From: Hydrogenophaga intermedia
Lineage (GTDB): Bacteria; Pseudomonadota; Gammaproteobacteria; Burkholderiales; Burkholderiaceae_C
Direction: 5' to 3'
DNA: 64,000 bases
Assembly: GCF_023715105.1 (NCBI RefSeq)
Contig: NZ_JAMBNO010000005.1
Coordinates: forward strand, 1 to 64,000
The notes below the pieces were generated by a model that worked only from the letters and a program-made list of their open reading frames with translations, was not told the DNA's origin and ran no database searches. Position 1 is the stretch's first letter. Each line of letters opens with the position of its first letter. Of the stretch, positions 1 through 8,882 are shown piece after piece. Position numbers and translations under genes: made by a program.

Positions 1-47
1 GGGGGTCTGCCCCCTCTCCTCCCGGAGAAGATTTCTCCTCGACCATG

Positions 48-76
48 AAAAACGCCCCAAGTGTGACCTTGGGGCG
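48..76 (-). terminator. Rho-independent terminator after tctA
   Basis: Read on the minus strand there is a perfect 9-bp stem (CGCCCCAAG/CTTGGGGCG) with a 6-nt loop, followed directly by five T. It lies about 90 bp downstream of the tctA stop and most simply ends the tctBA transcript. Positions 1-47 hold only a short GGAGAA/TTCTCC palindrome and no gene that I can see. Confidence 0.8.
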
Positions 77-168
77 CATTGTGGGGTCCGAAGACCCCTT
101 GAATCAACTCCTTAACCGAACGGCTAGGGGTTTTCCCGCCGGGGCTTTTGTCGCGCAACAGCGGCCCG

Positions 169-1680
169 TCAGTCTTCCACGAAGGCTTCCTGGCGCTTTT
201 TCTTCACCGCTGGAAGCAAGACGATCACCAGCAGCAACAAAGCGGCCACCAGCAGCGAGGCCGAAATCGGGCGCGTGACGAACACCGACCAGTCGCCGCG
301 TGAGATCAGCAGCGCGCGGCGCAGGTACTCTTCCATCATGGGCCCCAGGATGAGGCCGAGCAGCAGCGGCGCGGGTTCGCAGCCCAGCTTGATGAAGAGG
401 TAGCCGATCAGCCCGAACAGCGCCACCATCCAGATGTCGAAGTTGTTGTTGTTCGTGGAGTACACGCCGATGGCGCAGAACAAAACGATGGCCGGGTACA
501 GCCACTTGTAGGGCACGGTGAGCAGCTTGATCCACATGCCGATCAGGGGCAGGTTCAGGATGATCAGCATCGCGTTGCCGATCCACATGGAGGCGATCAG
601 GCCCCAGAACAGATCCGGGTTGCTGGTCATCACCTGCGGGCCCGGCTGGATGTTGTGGATGGTCATCGCACCCACCATCAGCGCCATCACCGCATTGGGC
701 GGAATGCCCAGCGTCAGCAGCGGGATGAACGACGTCTGCGACCCGGCGTTATTGGCCGACTCGGGCGCCGCCACACCGCGGATGTTGCCTTGGCCGAACG
801 GCACCTCGCCGGGCTTGAGCTTGGTCTTCTTCTCGATGGTGTAAGCCGCAAACGACGACAGCAGCGCGCCGCCACCGGGCAGGATGCCCAGCGCCGAGCC
901 GAGCGCGGTGCCGCGGATCATGGCCGGGAACATGCGTTTGAAGTCTTCGGCGGTGGGGAAGATGCCGGTGACCTTGCCGGTGAAGACCTCGCGCTTGGAC
1001 TCGTCGTGCGACAGGTTGCTGATGATCTCGCCGTAGCCGAAGATGCCCATGGCGATCACCACGAAGCTGATGCCGTCGGTGAGTTCGGGGACGTCGAAAG
1101 TGAATCGCGCGACGCCGGAGTTGATGTCGGTACCGACCAGACCGATCAGCAGGCCGAGCACGATCATGGCCAGTGCCTTGATCAGAGAACCCGAGGCCAG
1201 CACCACCGCGCCGATGAGGCCCAGCACCATGAGCGCGAAGTACTCGGCCGGGCCGAAGCTCAGGGCCACCTCGGTGAGCGGCGGCGCAAAGGCGGCCAGC
1301 ACCAGGGTGCCCACGCAACCGGCAAAGAACGAGCCGATGCCGGCCGCCGCCAGCGCCGGGCCTGCCCTGCCCTTGCGCGCCATCTGGTACCCGTCGATCA
1401 CGGTCACCACCGACGACGACTCACCGGGCAGATTCACCAGGATGGCGGTGGTGGAGCCGCCGTACTGTGCACCGTAGTAGATGCCGGCCAGCATGATCAG
1501 CGCGGACACCGGCTCCAGGCCATAGGTGACGGGCAGCAGCATGGCGATGGTGGCCAAAGGCCCCAGGCCCGGCAACACGCCAATGAGCGTACCCAGCAGG
1601 CAGCCGACGAATGCGTACAGCAGATTCTTGGCCGTGAAGGCCACGCTGAAGCCCAACGACAGGTGTTCGATCAGTTCCAT
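169..1680 (-). CDS. tctA: Tripartite tricarboxylate transporter large permease TctA
   Basis: 503 aa, the usual TctA length. This is the large membrane subunit of a tripartite tricarboxylate transporter, which normally imports citrate or other carboxylates with a periplasmic TctC/Bug receptor. The protein is a run of about 11-12 hydrophobic segments, with the family hallmark GVLPGLGP at residues 34-41 and a second glycine-rich GILPGGGALL loop in the middle, typical of the duplicated TctA fold. It starts 16 bp after tctB, so the two form an operon. No tctC lies next to it within the window. Substrate cannot be read from the sequence. Confidence 0.93.
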   Translation of the reverse strand: MELIEHLSLGFSVAFTAKNLLYAFVGCLLGTLIGVLPGLGPLATIAMLLPVTYGLEPVSALIMLAGIYYGAQYGGSTTAILVNLPGESSSVVTVIDGYQMARKGRAGPALAAAGIGSFFAGCVGTLVLAAFAPPLTEVALSFGPAEYFALMVLGLIGAVVLASGSLIKALAMIVLGLLIGLVGTDINSGVARFTFDVPELTDGISFVVIAMGIFGYGEIISNLSHDESKREVFTGKVTGIFPTAEDFKRMFPAMIRGTALGSALGILPGGGALLSSFAAYTIEKKTKLKPGEVPFGQGNIRGVAAPESANNAGSQTSFIPLLTLGIPPNAVMALMVGAMTIHNIQPGPQVMTSNPDLFWGLIASMWIGNAMLIILNLPLIGMWIKLLTVPYKWLYPAIVLFCAIGVYSTNNNNFDIWMVALFGLIGYLFIKLGCEPAPLLLGLILGPMMEEYLRRALLISRGDWSVFVTRPISASLLVAALLLLVIVLLPAVKKKRQEAFVED

Positions 1681-1696
1681 GTTCTTGTCTCCGGGA

Positions 1697-2182
1697 TCAG
1701 GCCGTCAGGAACCACGGCAGCACCGGGAACTGAAGGTTCAGGGCATAGACGAAAGCAAAGTAGCTGCCCACCGCCAGCACCGTGGCCAGCACGAGCGACT
1801 CCTTGATCTTGTGGCCCGGGCGCGCGTAGCCGGCAATGATGATCAGTGCATAGAGCGCCACGATCAGGCCGAAGGCGGGGATGCCCAGCGCCGGCACGCC
1901 CACCAGGAGCACGCCGAAGGCCAGGTTGGCGGACAGGATGAACACCAGCGGGCGCCACGCGATCGCGCCGATCTTTTCCTCCGCCACACCGCGTCCGAAG
2001 GACTGCAGCGTGACGATCACACCCAGGACGGCCAACAGGATGCCCAGCAACAACGGGAAGTAACCGGGGCCCATGCGCGCGGCCCCGCCGATATCGAAAT
2101 TGGTGGCGCCCACCGCGAAGGCGATGCCCACGGCGGTGAACATGAGGCCGGACACGAAGTCCTTCTGGCTTCTGGCTTTCAC
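1697..2182 (-). CDS. tctB: Tripartite tricarboxylate transporter small permease TctB
   Basis: 161 aa with four hydrophobic segments and the early GPGYFP motif typical of the TctB family. It is the small membrane partner of TctA. I place the start at a GTG (2180-2182) because GAGGAG sits 5 nt before it; the upstream ATG at 2203 would add seven residues and lacks such a site. A -10-like GACAAT (minus strand, 2212-2217) inside a small CCCGC/GCGGG hairpin lies about 30 bp upstream, so tctBA may have its own promoter apart from the ankyrin gene before it. Confidence 0.88.
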   Translation of the reverse strand: MKARSQKDFVSGLMFTAVGIAFAVGATNFDIGGAARMGPGYFPLLLGILLAVLGVIVTLQSFGRGVAEEKIGAIAWRPLVFILSANLAFGVLLVGVPALGIPAFGLIVALYALIIIAGYARPGHKIKESLVLATVLAVGSYFAFVYALNLQFPVLPWFLTA

Positions 2183-2265
2183 GACGTCTCCTCGGGTATG
2201 CAAAGCCCCGCATTGTCGCGGGACGCCTTGCGGGCGGTCATGTGGGATTCACCTACGCCGCCGCC

Positions 2266-2931
2266 TTACCAGCGTCCGGCTGGTTGCCTCGATCGCACGG
2301 CAGCGGCAATCGCCTCGGCCGTGTCGGCGCGGTTGGCACGGTGCGCGAAGTCGATCGCGCTCAACCCTTGCTCGTTCTTCAGCAGAGGGTCGGCGCCCTC
2401 CTCCAGCAACAGCCGCACCACGCGCGGATGGCCGTAGTGCGCTGCCATCATGAGCGGTGTGCTCCGATTGGGCGACTCGGCGTCGATGTAAGCATGGTGT
2501 TCGAGCAGCAGGCGAACCACGGCCACGCTGTTCTCGCCCGGGTGCGTCGCGGCATAGTGCAGCGGCGCCCAGCCGGGTTTGTTCACCTCGGCACGGCGCT
2601 CGATCAGGCGGCGCACCAGTTCGGGCTTGCCCTTGAGCGCCGCCATCATGAGCGGCGATTCACCCTTGGCGTTGCGGTACTCGACTTGTACGCGCGCCTG
2701 CCCGAGCAGGTACAGGGCGGCGCGCTCGGCGTCGTCGCGCAAGGCGAGGTAGAGCGGGTGCTGCCCCGCCGGGTCCAGCGTGTTGAGGTCAAAGCCGCGG
2801 GCCGCCAGTGCCTGCACGGCGGCAACGTCATCGCGCTTGATGGCAGCAAAGAAGTCGTCGTAGGAGTCAGCCCAGACGGGCGGACACAACAACAGGCCAA
2901 GCATTCCTTTTAAAACAAGGCGCTTTTTCAT
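2266..2931 (-). CDS. Exported ankyrin-repeat protein
   Basis: 221 aa. The start at 2931 gives a clean signal peptide (MKKR, hydrophobic core LVLKGMLGLLL, cleavage after VWA at residue 21), so I prefer it to the longer frame. The mature part is four to five ankyrin repeats, with recognisable units such as TPLMMAAHYGHPRVVRLLLEE and a matching SPLMMAALKGKPELV unit. Ankyrin repeats bind other proteins; nothing catalytic is visible, so the role is probably periplasmic protein binding. It follows tatD by 22 bp on the same strand. Its partner is unknown. Confidence 0.85.
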   Translation of the reverse strand: MKKRLVLKGMLGLLLCPPVWADSYDDFFAAIKRDDVAAVQALAARGFDLNTLDPAGQHPLYLALRDDAERAALYLLGQARVQVEYRNAKGESPLMMAALKGKPELVRRLIERRAEVNKPGWAPLHYAATHPGENSVAVVRLLLEHHAYIDAESPNRSTPLMMAAHYGHPRVVRLLLEEGADPLLKNEQGLSAIDFAHRANRADTAEAIAAAVRSRQPAGRW

Positions 2932-2953
2932 GAAGTTAAAGTAATCGGTGAGA

Positions 2954-3781
2954 TCAATGAACCGCCTGCGCCGGCGCCACGCGGTTGAACAGCCGCAGGA
3001 AGTTGGCGCTGGAAGCCTCGGCAACAGCCTCCAGGCTCACGCCGTGGATGTCGGCCACCTGCTGCGCCACGTGCGGCACCCATGCCGGCGTGTTGACCTT
3101 GCCGCGATGGGGCACGGGCGCCAGGTAGGGGCTGTCGGTTTCGATCAGCAGGCGATCCAGCGGCACCAGGCGTGCGGTGTCACGCAGGTCCACCGCGTTG
3201 CGGAACGTCAGGATGCCCGAGAACGAGATATAGAAGCCCAGATCCAGCGCGGCGCGGGCGACTGCGCTGGTTTCGGTGAAGCAGTGGAAAACCCCGCGCG
3301 CAGCGTTGCCCTCTCCGGAAAAACCACCCTCCTCGCGCAGGATGGCCAGCGTGTCGTCGGAGGCCGAGCGCGTATGGATCACCAGCGGCAGATCGGTCTG
3401 ACGCGCGGCGCGGATGTGCACGCGAAAGCGATCCCTCTGCCACGCCATCTCGGCCACCGAGCGGCCATTGAGCCGGTAGTAGTCGAGCCCGGTCTCGCCG
3501 ATGCCCACCACGCGTGGCCGGGCGGCGCCGGCGAGCAGGTCTTCCAGCGTCGGTTCGCGCACGTCCTCGTTGTCGGGGTGCACGCCCACGGTGGCCCACA
3601 GCTGGGGGTGTGCCGTGGCCAGCGCGTGCACGGTGTCGAATTCCTCCAGCGTGGTGCAGATGCACAGCGCGCGCTCCACGCGCGACTGCGCCATGGCGTC
3701 GAGGATGGCGGGCAGCTGCTCGCGCAGCTCGGGGAAGCTCAGGTGGCAATGCGAGTCGGTGAACATACCCCGATGATCCAT
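2954..3781 (-). CDS. TatD-family metal-dependent hydrolase
   Basis: 275 aa TIM-barrel metallohydrolase of the TatD/YcfH family, whose known members act as DNases or D-aminoacyl-tRNA deacylases. Visible ligands are the N-terminal DSHCHL (HxH), GETGLDYY, the HTRS and HCFT histidines, and the C-terminal ETDSPYL aspartate. Two starts are possible: ATG at 3781, with GAGG about 10 nt upstream (chosen), or ATG at 3766, which gives MFTDSHCHL as in many relatives but has poor spacing. It belongs to the run mltG-tmk-holB-pilZ-tatD, an order that is common in proteobacteria. Confidence 0.9.
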   Translation of the reverse strand: MDHRGMFTDSHCHLSFPELREQLPAILDAMAQSRVERALCICTTLEEFDTVHALATAHPQLWATVGVHPDNEDVREPTLEDLLAGAARPRVVGIGETGLDYYRLNGRSVAEMAWQRDRFRVHIRAARQTDLPLVIHTRSASDDTLAILREEGGFSGEGNAARGVFHCFTETSAVARAALDLGFYISFSGILTFRNAVDLRDTARLVPLDRLLIETDSPYLAPVPHRGKVNTPAWVPHVAQQVADIHGVSLEAVAEASSANFLRLFNRVAPAQAVH

Positions 3782-3840
3782 GAAAAACGCCTCGCAACCC
3801 GGGGGCGGCGAGGCGCGGTCGGCGCAGGCCTGAAGTCTGG

Positions 3841-4206
3841 TCAGAGGGTCTGGGTCTGTCGGTCGGACGACAGGTTGGCGCCCAGCGTCTCTTCGATCTT
3901 GAGCTTGAGCTGTTTCGATTTTTCGTCGGCTGGAAAGCGGATGCCCACGCCCTGGGTGCGGCCACCCTGGGCCTTGGGCGGTGTCACCCACGCCACCTTG
4001 CCGGCCACGGGATAACGCTGCGGATCGTCCGGCAGGCTGAGCAGCACGTAGACATCGTCGCCCAGGCGGTAATCGCGGGAGGACGGGATGAAGATGCCTC
4101 CCTCGGCGAACAAGGGGATGTAGGCAGCGTACAGCGCCGCCTTCTCCTTGATCGAGAGCTGGATCACGCTGGGGCGGGCCGCAGCGGTGCTCGGGTTGGT
4201 ACTCAT
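3841..4206 (-). CDS. pilZ: Type IV pilus PilZ-domain protein
   Basis: 121 aa made almost entirely of one PilZ domain (SVIQLSIKEKAALYAAYIPLF, then EGGIFIPSS, KVAWVTP and GVGIRF strands). In Pseudomonas and Xanthomonas the gene directly after holB is the founding pilZ, needed for type IV pilus assembly; that order is kept here. As in those proteins, the arginine-rich RxxxR c-di-GMP motif is not evident at the N-terminus, so direct c-di-GMP binding is doubtful. The start at 4206 gives the usual N-terminus; the ribosome-binding site is weak. Confidence 0.88.
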   Translation of the reverse strand: MSTNPSTAAARPSVIQLSIKEKAALYAAYIPLFAEGGIFIPSSRDYRLGDDVYVLLSLPDDPQRYPVAGKVAWVTPPKAQGGRTQGVGIRFPADEKSKQLKLKIEETLGANLSSDRQTQTL

Positions 4207-4301
4207 GGGGTCGAGTTTAAGGTCCATCACAGCTCGCAAACGCTGGATTCAAGCCACACCTTGGGGACTTGTCCGGGGATTGGGTCACGATCGGACACCT
4301 T

Positions 4302-5309
4302 TCAGCGACGGGCGGCACCCAGGGCCTCCCGGGCGCGCGCCGCCCAGGCTTCCTGCAGCAGCCCGGCCTGGTAGGGGTGTTCCACGCTGCGCGCGGCCAG
4401 TGCGAGCTCGCGCGACCACAGGGCCAGCACGCGCCAGGGCGGCGGTGGCGGCAGCTGATCCTGCGGAAAAAAGCGGGACGGCGCGCCGGCCGCGCGTGCC
4501 ATGAGGTCGTGGCAGAGTTTCTGCAATACATCGAGCTGGGTGGCGGGTGGCTGCTCGGACAGCGCGCTCCAGTCGCCGCGGGCCAGCGCCTGAGGCAGCT
4601 TCACCCATTGCTCTGGCGAAAGACCACTGCGCGAGAGCGCGAGTGCCATGTCGGGGCGGCCGCCCGAGGCATGCCACCAGGCCAGCGCCGCCGACAGGTT
4701 CATGCCGCCTTGTGCCTGCAGCCAGGCCATGCCCTCCTCTGCATCCGGCCAGGCCAGTTGCAGCGTCTGGCAGCGGCTGCGGATGGTGGGCAGCAACTGG
4801 TGCGCAGCCTCGGTGGCGAGCACGAAGCGCACGCTGGGCGATGGCTCTTCCAGCGTCTTGAGCAGGGTGTTGGCCGCCTCCACGTTCAGTCGGTCGGCGG
4901 GATAGACCATCACGACCTTTTGCCCGCCGCGGGCGCTGGTGGTCTGGGTGAAGGCCACGGCCTGGCGTGCCGATTCCACGCGGATGAAGCGGCTGGGTTT
5001 GCGCTTCTTCTCGTCGATCTCGCGCTGGTCGCTCTCGTCGATCGGCCAGCCCAGCGTGACGCACAAGGTCTCTGGCATGAGCGTGCACAGATCGGCATGG
5101 GTGCGCACGTCGATGGCGTGGCAGCTGGCGCATTCGCCGCAGGCGCCTTGCCCGGTGGGTTGTTCACACAGCCAGGCGCGCGCCACGGCGAGCGCCAGGT
5201 CGTACTGGCCCAGCCCCGACGGGCCGGCCAGCAGCACCGCGTGCCCGCGCTGGGCAAGCACCGCCTGCAACTGGCGCTGCAGCCAGGGGGCCAGGGGTTG
5301 GGTACTCAT
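4302..5309 (-). CDS. holB: DNA polymerase III subunit delta prime
   Basis: 335 aa clamp-loader subunit that helps load the beta sliding clamp at the replication fork. The N-terminal AAA+ domain has a degenerate P-loop (GPSGLGQYD, lysine replaced by glutamine), as expected for delta prime, which does not hydrolyse ATP. A four-cysteine zinc motif (C, then CGECASC) follows. The [10 protein letters not shown] and SRCQTL (SRC) motifs are those of the clamp-loader family. Its ATG overlaps the tmk stop in an ATGA arrangement, so translation is coupled. Confidence 0.93.
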   Translation of the reverse strand: MSTQPLAPWLQRQLQAVLAQRGHAVLLAGPSGLGQYDLALAVARAWLCEQPTGQGACGECASCHAIDVRTHADLCTLMPETLCVTLGWPIDESDQREIDEKKRKPSRFIRVESARQAVAFTQTTSARGGQKVVMVYPADRLNVEAANTLLKTLEEPSPSVRFVLATEAAHQLLPTIRSRCQTLQLAWPDAEEGMAWLQAQGGMNLSAALAWWHASGGRPDMALALSRSGLSPEQWVKLPQALARGDWSALSEQPPATQLDVLQKLCHDLMARAAGAPSRFFPQDQLPPPPPWRVLALWSRELALAARSVEHPYQAGLLQEAWAARAREALGAARR

Positions 5310-5953
5310 GAGGAGGGCAGCCAGCCGCGTTGGGCAAAGGCGCGCCGGACCGCTTCGGCGACGGCATCGCGCGGCTGGTCGGCGTCGATGCGGGCAAAGC
5401 GCTGCGGTGCCTGTGCGGCGCGCGCCGCGTAACCACTGGCCACGCGTTGGAAGAACGCTTGCGGTTGCGATTCGAAGCGATCGGGCACCCGGGCCGACGC
5501 CAGCCGCTCGGCCGCCACGGCGGCAGGCAGATCGAACCAGACGGTGAGGTCGGGTTGCCGCAGGTTGCCGTGCGCATCGCGTTGCACCCAGGCTTCCAGT
5601 TGCTCGAGCACGCGCAAATCGAAGCCCCGTCCATGCCCCTGGTAGGCGAAGGTGGCGTCGGTAAAGCGATCGCACAGCACGACGGCGCCATCGGCCAGTG
5701 CAGGTTCGATCACCTGCGCGAGGTGGTCGCGTCGCGCGGCAAACACCAGCAGCGACTCGCACAGCGGGTCCATCGGGTCGTTGAGGACGAGCCCGCGGAG
5801 CTTTTCCGCCAGCGGCGTGCCACCAGGCTCCCGGGTGAGCACGACGCGCCTGCCCGTGGCCTCGAAGGCACGCGCAATGGACGCGATGTGCGTGGACTTG
5901 CCCGCGCCATCGATGCCTTCGAACGTGATGAACAGACCGGCGGAAAGGGACAT
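5306..5953 (-). CDS. tmk: Thymidylate kinase
   Basis: 215 aa, normal length. Phosphorylates dTMP to dTDP in the cytoplasm, feeding dTTP synthesis. The P-loop GIDGAGKST is at residues 13-21, followed by the TREPGGT motif and the DRF nucleotide-binding motif ([13 protein letters not shown]). It begins 5 bp after the mltG stop and ends overlapping holB, giving the common mltG-tmk-holB operon. Confidence 0.96.
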   Translation of the reverse strand: MSLSAGLFITFEGIDGAGKSTHIASIARAFEATGRRVVLTREPGGTPLAEKLRGLVLNDPMDPLCESLLVFAARRDHLAQVIEPALADGAVVLCDRFTDATFAYQGHGRGFDLRVLEQLEAWVQRDAHGNLRQPDLTVWFDLPAAVAAERLASARVPDRFESQPQAFFQRVASGYAARAAQAPQRFARIDADQPRDAVAEAVRRAFAQRGWLPSS

Positions 5954-5958
5954 GCGGT

Positions 5959-6966
5959 TCAGCGGCCCAGCTGGAAGCGGCGCACGGCTGCGTTGTGTTC
6001 GCTCAGCGTGGCACTGAACTGGCTGGTGCCGTCACCGCGCGCGACGAAATACATCGCGTTGGTTCTGGCCGGTTGAACCGCCGCCATCAAGGAGGCCATG
6101 CCGGGCAGCGAGATCGGTGTCGGCGGCAGGCCGGCGCGCGTGTAGGTGTTGTAGGGTGTGTCGGTGGTGAGGTCGACGCGGCGCAGGTTGCCGTCGAATT
6201 TGTCGCCCAGGCCGTAGATGACGGTCGGGTCGGTCTGCAGGCGCATGCCGATGCGCAACCGGTTGGCGAACACGCCGGCCACGCGCTCCCGGTCGCTGTC
6301 GCGTCCGGTTTCCTTTTCCACGATGCTGGCCAGGATGAGCGCCTCTTGCGGTGACTGCAACGGCACCGACGGGTCGCGCTGTTCCCAGGCCTGGGCCAGC
6401 CGCTGCTCCATGGCGCGTGCGGCCTGGCGAAGCACGCTGGACGCGCTGGCGTTCTTGACCACGCGGTAGGTGTCGGGGAAGAAGCGGCCTTCCGGATGCA
6501 CGCCCGCCATGCCCAGGCGCTCCATCACTTGCTCGGGGCTCAGGCCTTCAAGGTCCTGCGTGAGATGGGGCATGGCGCGCAACGCGTCGATGGCCTGGCG
6601 CGCGGTGTGGCCTTCGACGATCTGCACGCTCAGCAGCGCTTGTTCGCCCCGCACCAGTTTGCCCAGCAGGCTGCGCGGTGTGGTGCCGGGCGCGATCTCG
6701 TACACGCCGGCCTTGATGCCTCGGGATTCGCCCGATAGGCGGAACCATGCGAACAGCAGCTCCGGTGAAACGTCCACGCCGGCGGCGGCGATGCGATTGG
6801 CCGCTGTGCGGGCCGAACTGCCGGGCGGGATCTCGAATTCCAGCGGCGCCTGCTCGCTTGTTGCGGCGGGCAGCGTCAGCGGGTTGTGCACCCACCAGTG
6901 ACCCACCATGTAGGCGATGGCGGCGAGCAGCAGCGGATAAACCACCAGGAGTCGGATAACGCGCAT
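5959..6966 (-). CDS. mltG: Endolytic murein transglycosylase MltG
   Basis: 335 aa. A single N-terminal membrane anchor (residues about 4-23) is followed by a LysM-like and a YceG catalytic domain. The [20 protein letters not shown] motif contains the catalytic glutamate of the MltG family, and FFPDTYRV and [15 protein letters not shown] are further family signatures. The enzyme cuts nascent peptidoglycan strands at the inner membrane and is thought to set glycan chain length. The frame is open for 300 codons upstream, but homology starts at the ATG at 6966. Confidence 0.94.
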   Translation of the reverse strand: MRVIRLLVVYPLLLAAIAYMVGHWWVHNPLTLPAATSEQAPLEFEIPPGSSARTAANRIAAAGVDVSPELLFAWFRLSGESRGIKAGVYEIAPGTTPRSLLGKLVRGEQALLSVQIVEGHTARQAIDALRAMPHLTQDLEGLSPEQVMERLGMAGVHPEGRFFPDTYRVVKNASASSVLRQAARAMEQRLAQAWEQRDPSVPLQSPQEALILASIVEKETGRDSDRERVAGVFANRLRIGMRLQTDPTVIYGLGDKFDGNLRRVDLTTDTPYNTYTRAGLPPTPISLPGMASLMAAVQPARTNAMYFVARGDGTSQFSATLSEHNAAVRRFQLGR

Positions 6967-7104
6967 CGAGAACTTGTTGTCGTCAGGGGAAAAAGGGCCG
7001 GGCGGCAACGGCGCAGCAGGCCCGTCATGATAATTCGCAGGTACTCTCACTCCGCGACCGCGGGCCCGCCTCCCGTCCCGGGCCGGACACCCCTCATCGA
7101 CCGC

Positions 7105-8028
7105 ATGACCACCCATCCTGTTTCCAGCACCACTGAATGTCTGCATGGCGTTTGTGCGCTTCCCACGCTCGGCGTGATCGCGGCCGATGGCGAGGACGCC
7201 GTCAAGTTCCTGCAGGGCCAGCTCACCCAGGACGTTGTCCTGATGGGCGCGCACGAGGCGCGGTTGGCCGCGTTCTGCTCGGCCAAGGGGCGCATGCTCG
7301 CCAGCTTCGTGATCATCAAGCGCTCGCCCGAGCGCCTGCTGCTGGTGTGCAGCCGCGACCTGCTGGCGCCCACGCTCAAGCGGCTGCAGATGTTCGTGCT
7401 GCGCGCCAAGGTCAAGCTCGTCGATGCGAGCGACGCGCATGCGGTGTTCGGACTTGCGGGGGACGCGGTGCCCGCCGAACTGCCTGCCAGGTCCTGGAGC
7501 CACCTCTCGGCAGGCGATGCGGGCATCGTGCGGCTGTACCCCGGTGCCGCCACGCCGCGTGCCTTGTGGGTGGGCCCGGCCGGCGCGGTGGTGGCCGGCC
7601 CGGCGCTGCGTGAGTCCGACTGGGCCTTTCTCGACGCTGCCAGCGGTGTGGCCACCCTCACCCAGCCGGTGGTGGAGGCGTTCGTGCCGCAGATGTTGAA
7701 CTACGAATCGGTGGGTGGCGTGAACTTCAAGAAGGGTTGCTACCCCGGGCAGGAGGTCGTGGCACGCAGCCAGTTCCGCGGCACGCTCAAGCGCCGTGCT
7801 TATGTGGCACAGGCCGACGCTGGACTGCATGCCGGCCAGGAAGTGTTCGCGCTGTCCGATGCGGAACAACCCGTTGGCACCGTTGTGCAGGCCGCGGCCG
7901 ATCCGGCGGGCGGTTGGCGTGCCATCGTTTCGATGCAGACCAGCGCCGCTGATGGTCAGCCCTTGCGGGCCGGCGACGCCACGCTGTCGCTGCTGCCCCT
8001 GCCTTACGCCCTGCTTGACGACATCTGA
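7105..8028 (+). CDS. ygfZ: YgfZ/GcvT-like folate-binding protein
   Basis: 307 aa. Folate-binding protein related to the glycine-cleavage T protein; in E. coli YgfZ supports iron-sulfur enzymes such as MiaB. The defining KGCYPGQE motif is present, with its conserved cysteine at residue 212. The N-terminal FLQGQLTQDV stretch is also typical. It is divergent from mltG. A -10-like GATAAT at 7029-7034 lies about 70 bp upstream in the shared spacer. The next gene overlaps its stop (TGATG). Confidence 0.92.
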   Translation: MTTHPVSSTTECLHGVCALPTLGVIAADGEDAVKFLQGQLTQDVVLMGAHEARLAAFCSAKGRMLASFVIIKRSPERLLLVCSRDLLAPTLKRLQMFVLRAKVKLVDASDAHAVFGLAGDAVPAELPARSWSHLSAGDAGIVRLYPGAATPRALWVGPAGAVVAGPALRESDWAFLDAASGVATLTQPVVEAFVPQMLNYESVGGVNFKKGCYPGQEVVARSQFRGTLKRRAYVAQADAGLHAGQEVFALSDAEQPVGTVVQAAADPAGGWRAIVSMQTSAADGQPLRAGDATLSLLPLPYALLDDI

Positions 8029-8882
8029 TGTGCCTCATCGCTTTCGCGATCGATGCCCACGCGGATTGCCCTCTGCTGGTGGCGGCCAACCGCGACGAGT
8101 ACCTCGCGCGGCCCGCCGCCGGCTTGCAGCGCTGGCGCCTGGATGACGGCACCGAGGTCATCGGCGGGCGCGACCTGCGCGAGGGCGGCACCTGGATGGG
8201 CATCACACCCGGTGGGCGTGTGGCGTGGCTCACCAATGTGCGGCGCGCGGGCCTGGAGCAAGGCGCGCGCAGCCGCGGCGAGCTGGTGGCTCGCTGGCTC
8301 GGCGCAGCCAGCGATGCCGAGGGCTTTGCCGCCGACATTGACGCTGGCGACTACGGCGGCTTCAACCTGGTGGTGGGCGATCTGCGCCAGCGGCGCTGGC
8401 ATTGGCTCAGCAATTGCGACCCCACGCGCCCGCACGAAGCCACCCTTGCGCGGTTGCACCTGGCACCCGTGCCCCCGGGGCTGCACACCCTGTCCAACGC
8501 CAGCCTGAACACGCCCTGGCCCAAGGCGCGCCGCCTTGCCCAGGCGCTCAAGCAGGCGCTGGAAGACCACGCACGCGCCGAGGCCCTGCTGGCCGATGCC
8601 CTGACCGACACCCGCACCGCGGGCGATGAAGAACTGCCGCGATCGGGCGTGCCGATCGAGTTCGAGCGCGCGCTCTCCAGCCCTTTCGTGCACATGCCGC
8701 AGCGCGGCTATGGCACGCGCTGCAGCAGCGTGCTGCGCTGGGGTGCGGACGGCCGCGTGCAGTTCGATGAATGGACGCACATCGCGCTGACGCCCTCGCC
8801 CTCCCATTCGCCCCCGCTGGCGCCTTCGTTCAGCACCGCGGTGCACCGGCGCGAGCGGCTCACGGTGCTCCAAGCGGCTTGA
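8028..8882 (+). CDS. NRDE-family (TANGO2-like) protein
   Basis: 284 aa. Starts MCLIAFA and carries the name-giving NRDE motif at residues 21-24, followed by the GGTWMGI and GVVAWLTN-like stretches of the family. The invariant N-terminal Cys2 suggests an Ntn-hydrolase-like nucleophile, but the biochemical role is not established in bacteria; the eukaryotic relative TANGO2 has been linked to haem and lipid handling. It is translationally coupled to ygfZ. Its last 23 bp overlap the end of the opposing thioesterase gene. Confidence 0.88.
   Translation: MCLIAFAIDAHADCPLLVAANRDEYLARPAAGLQRWRLDDGTEVIGGRDLREGGTWMGITPGGRVAWLTNVRRAGLEQGARSRGELVARWLGAASDAEGFAADIDAGDYGGFNLVVGDLRQRRWHWLSNCDPTRPHEATLARLHLAPVPPGLHTLSNASLNTPWPKARRLAQALKQALEDHARAEALLADALTDTRTAGDEELPRSGVPIEFERALSSPFVHMPQRGYGTRCSSVLRWGADGRVQFDEWTHIALTPSPSHSPPLAPSFSTAVHRRERLTVLQAA

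Noticed and set aside
6967..7869. Upstream extension of the mltG frame over ygfZ
   Set aside because: No stop codon interrupts the frame, but the added residues are out-of-frame antisense of ygfZ; MltG homology begins at its membrane anchor.
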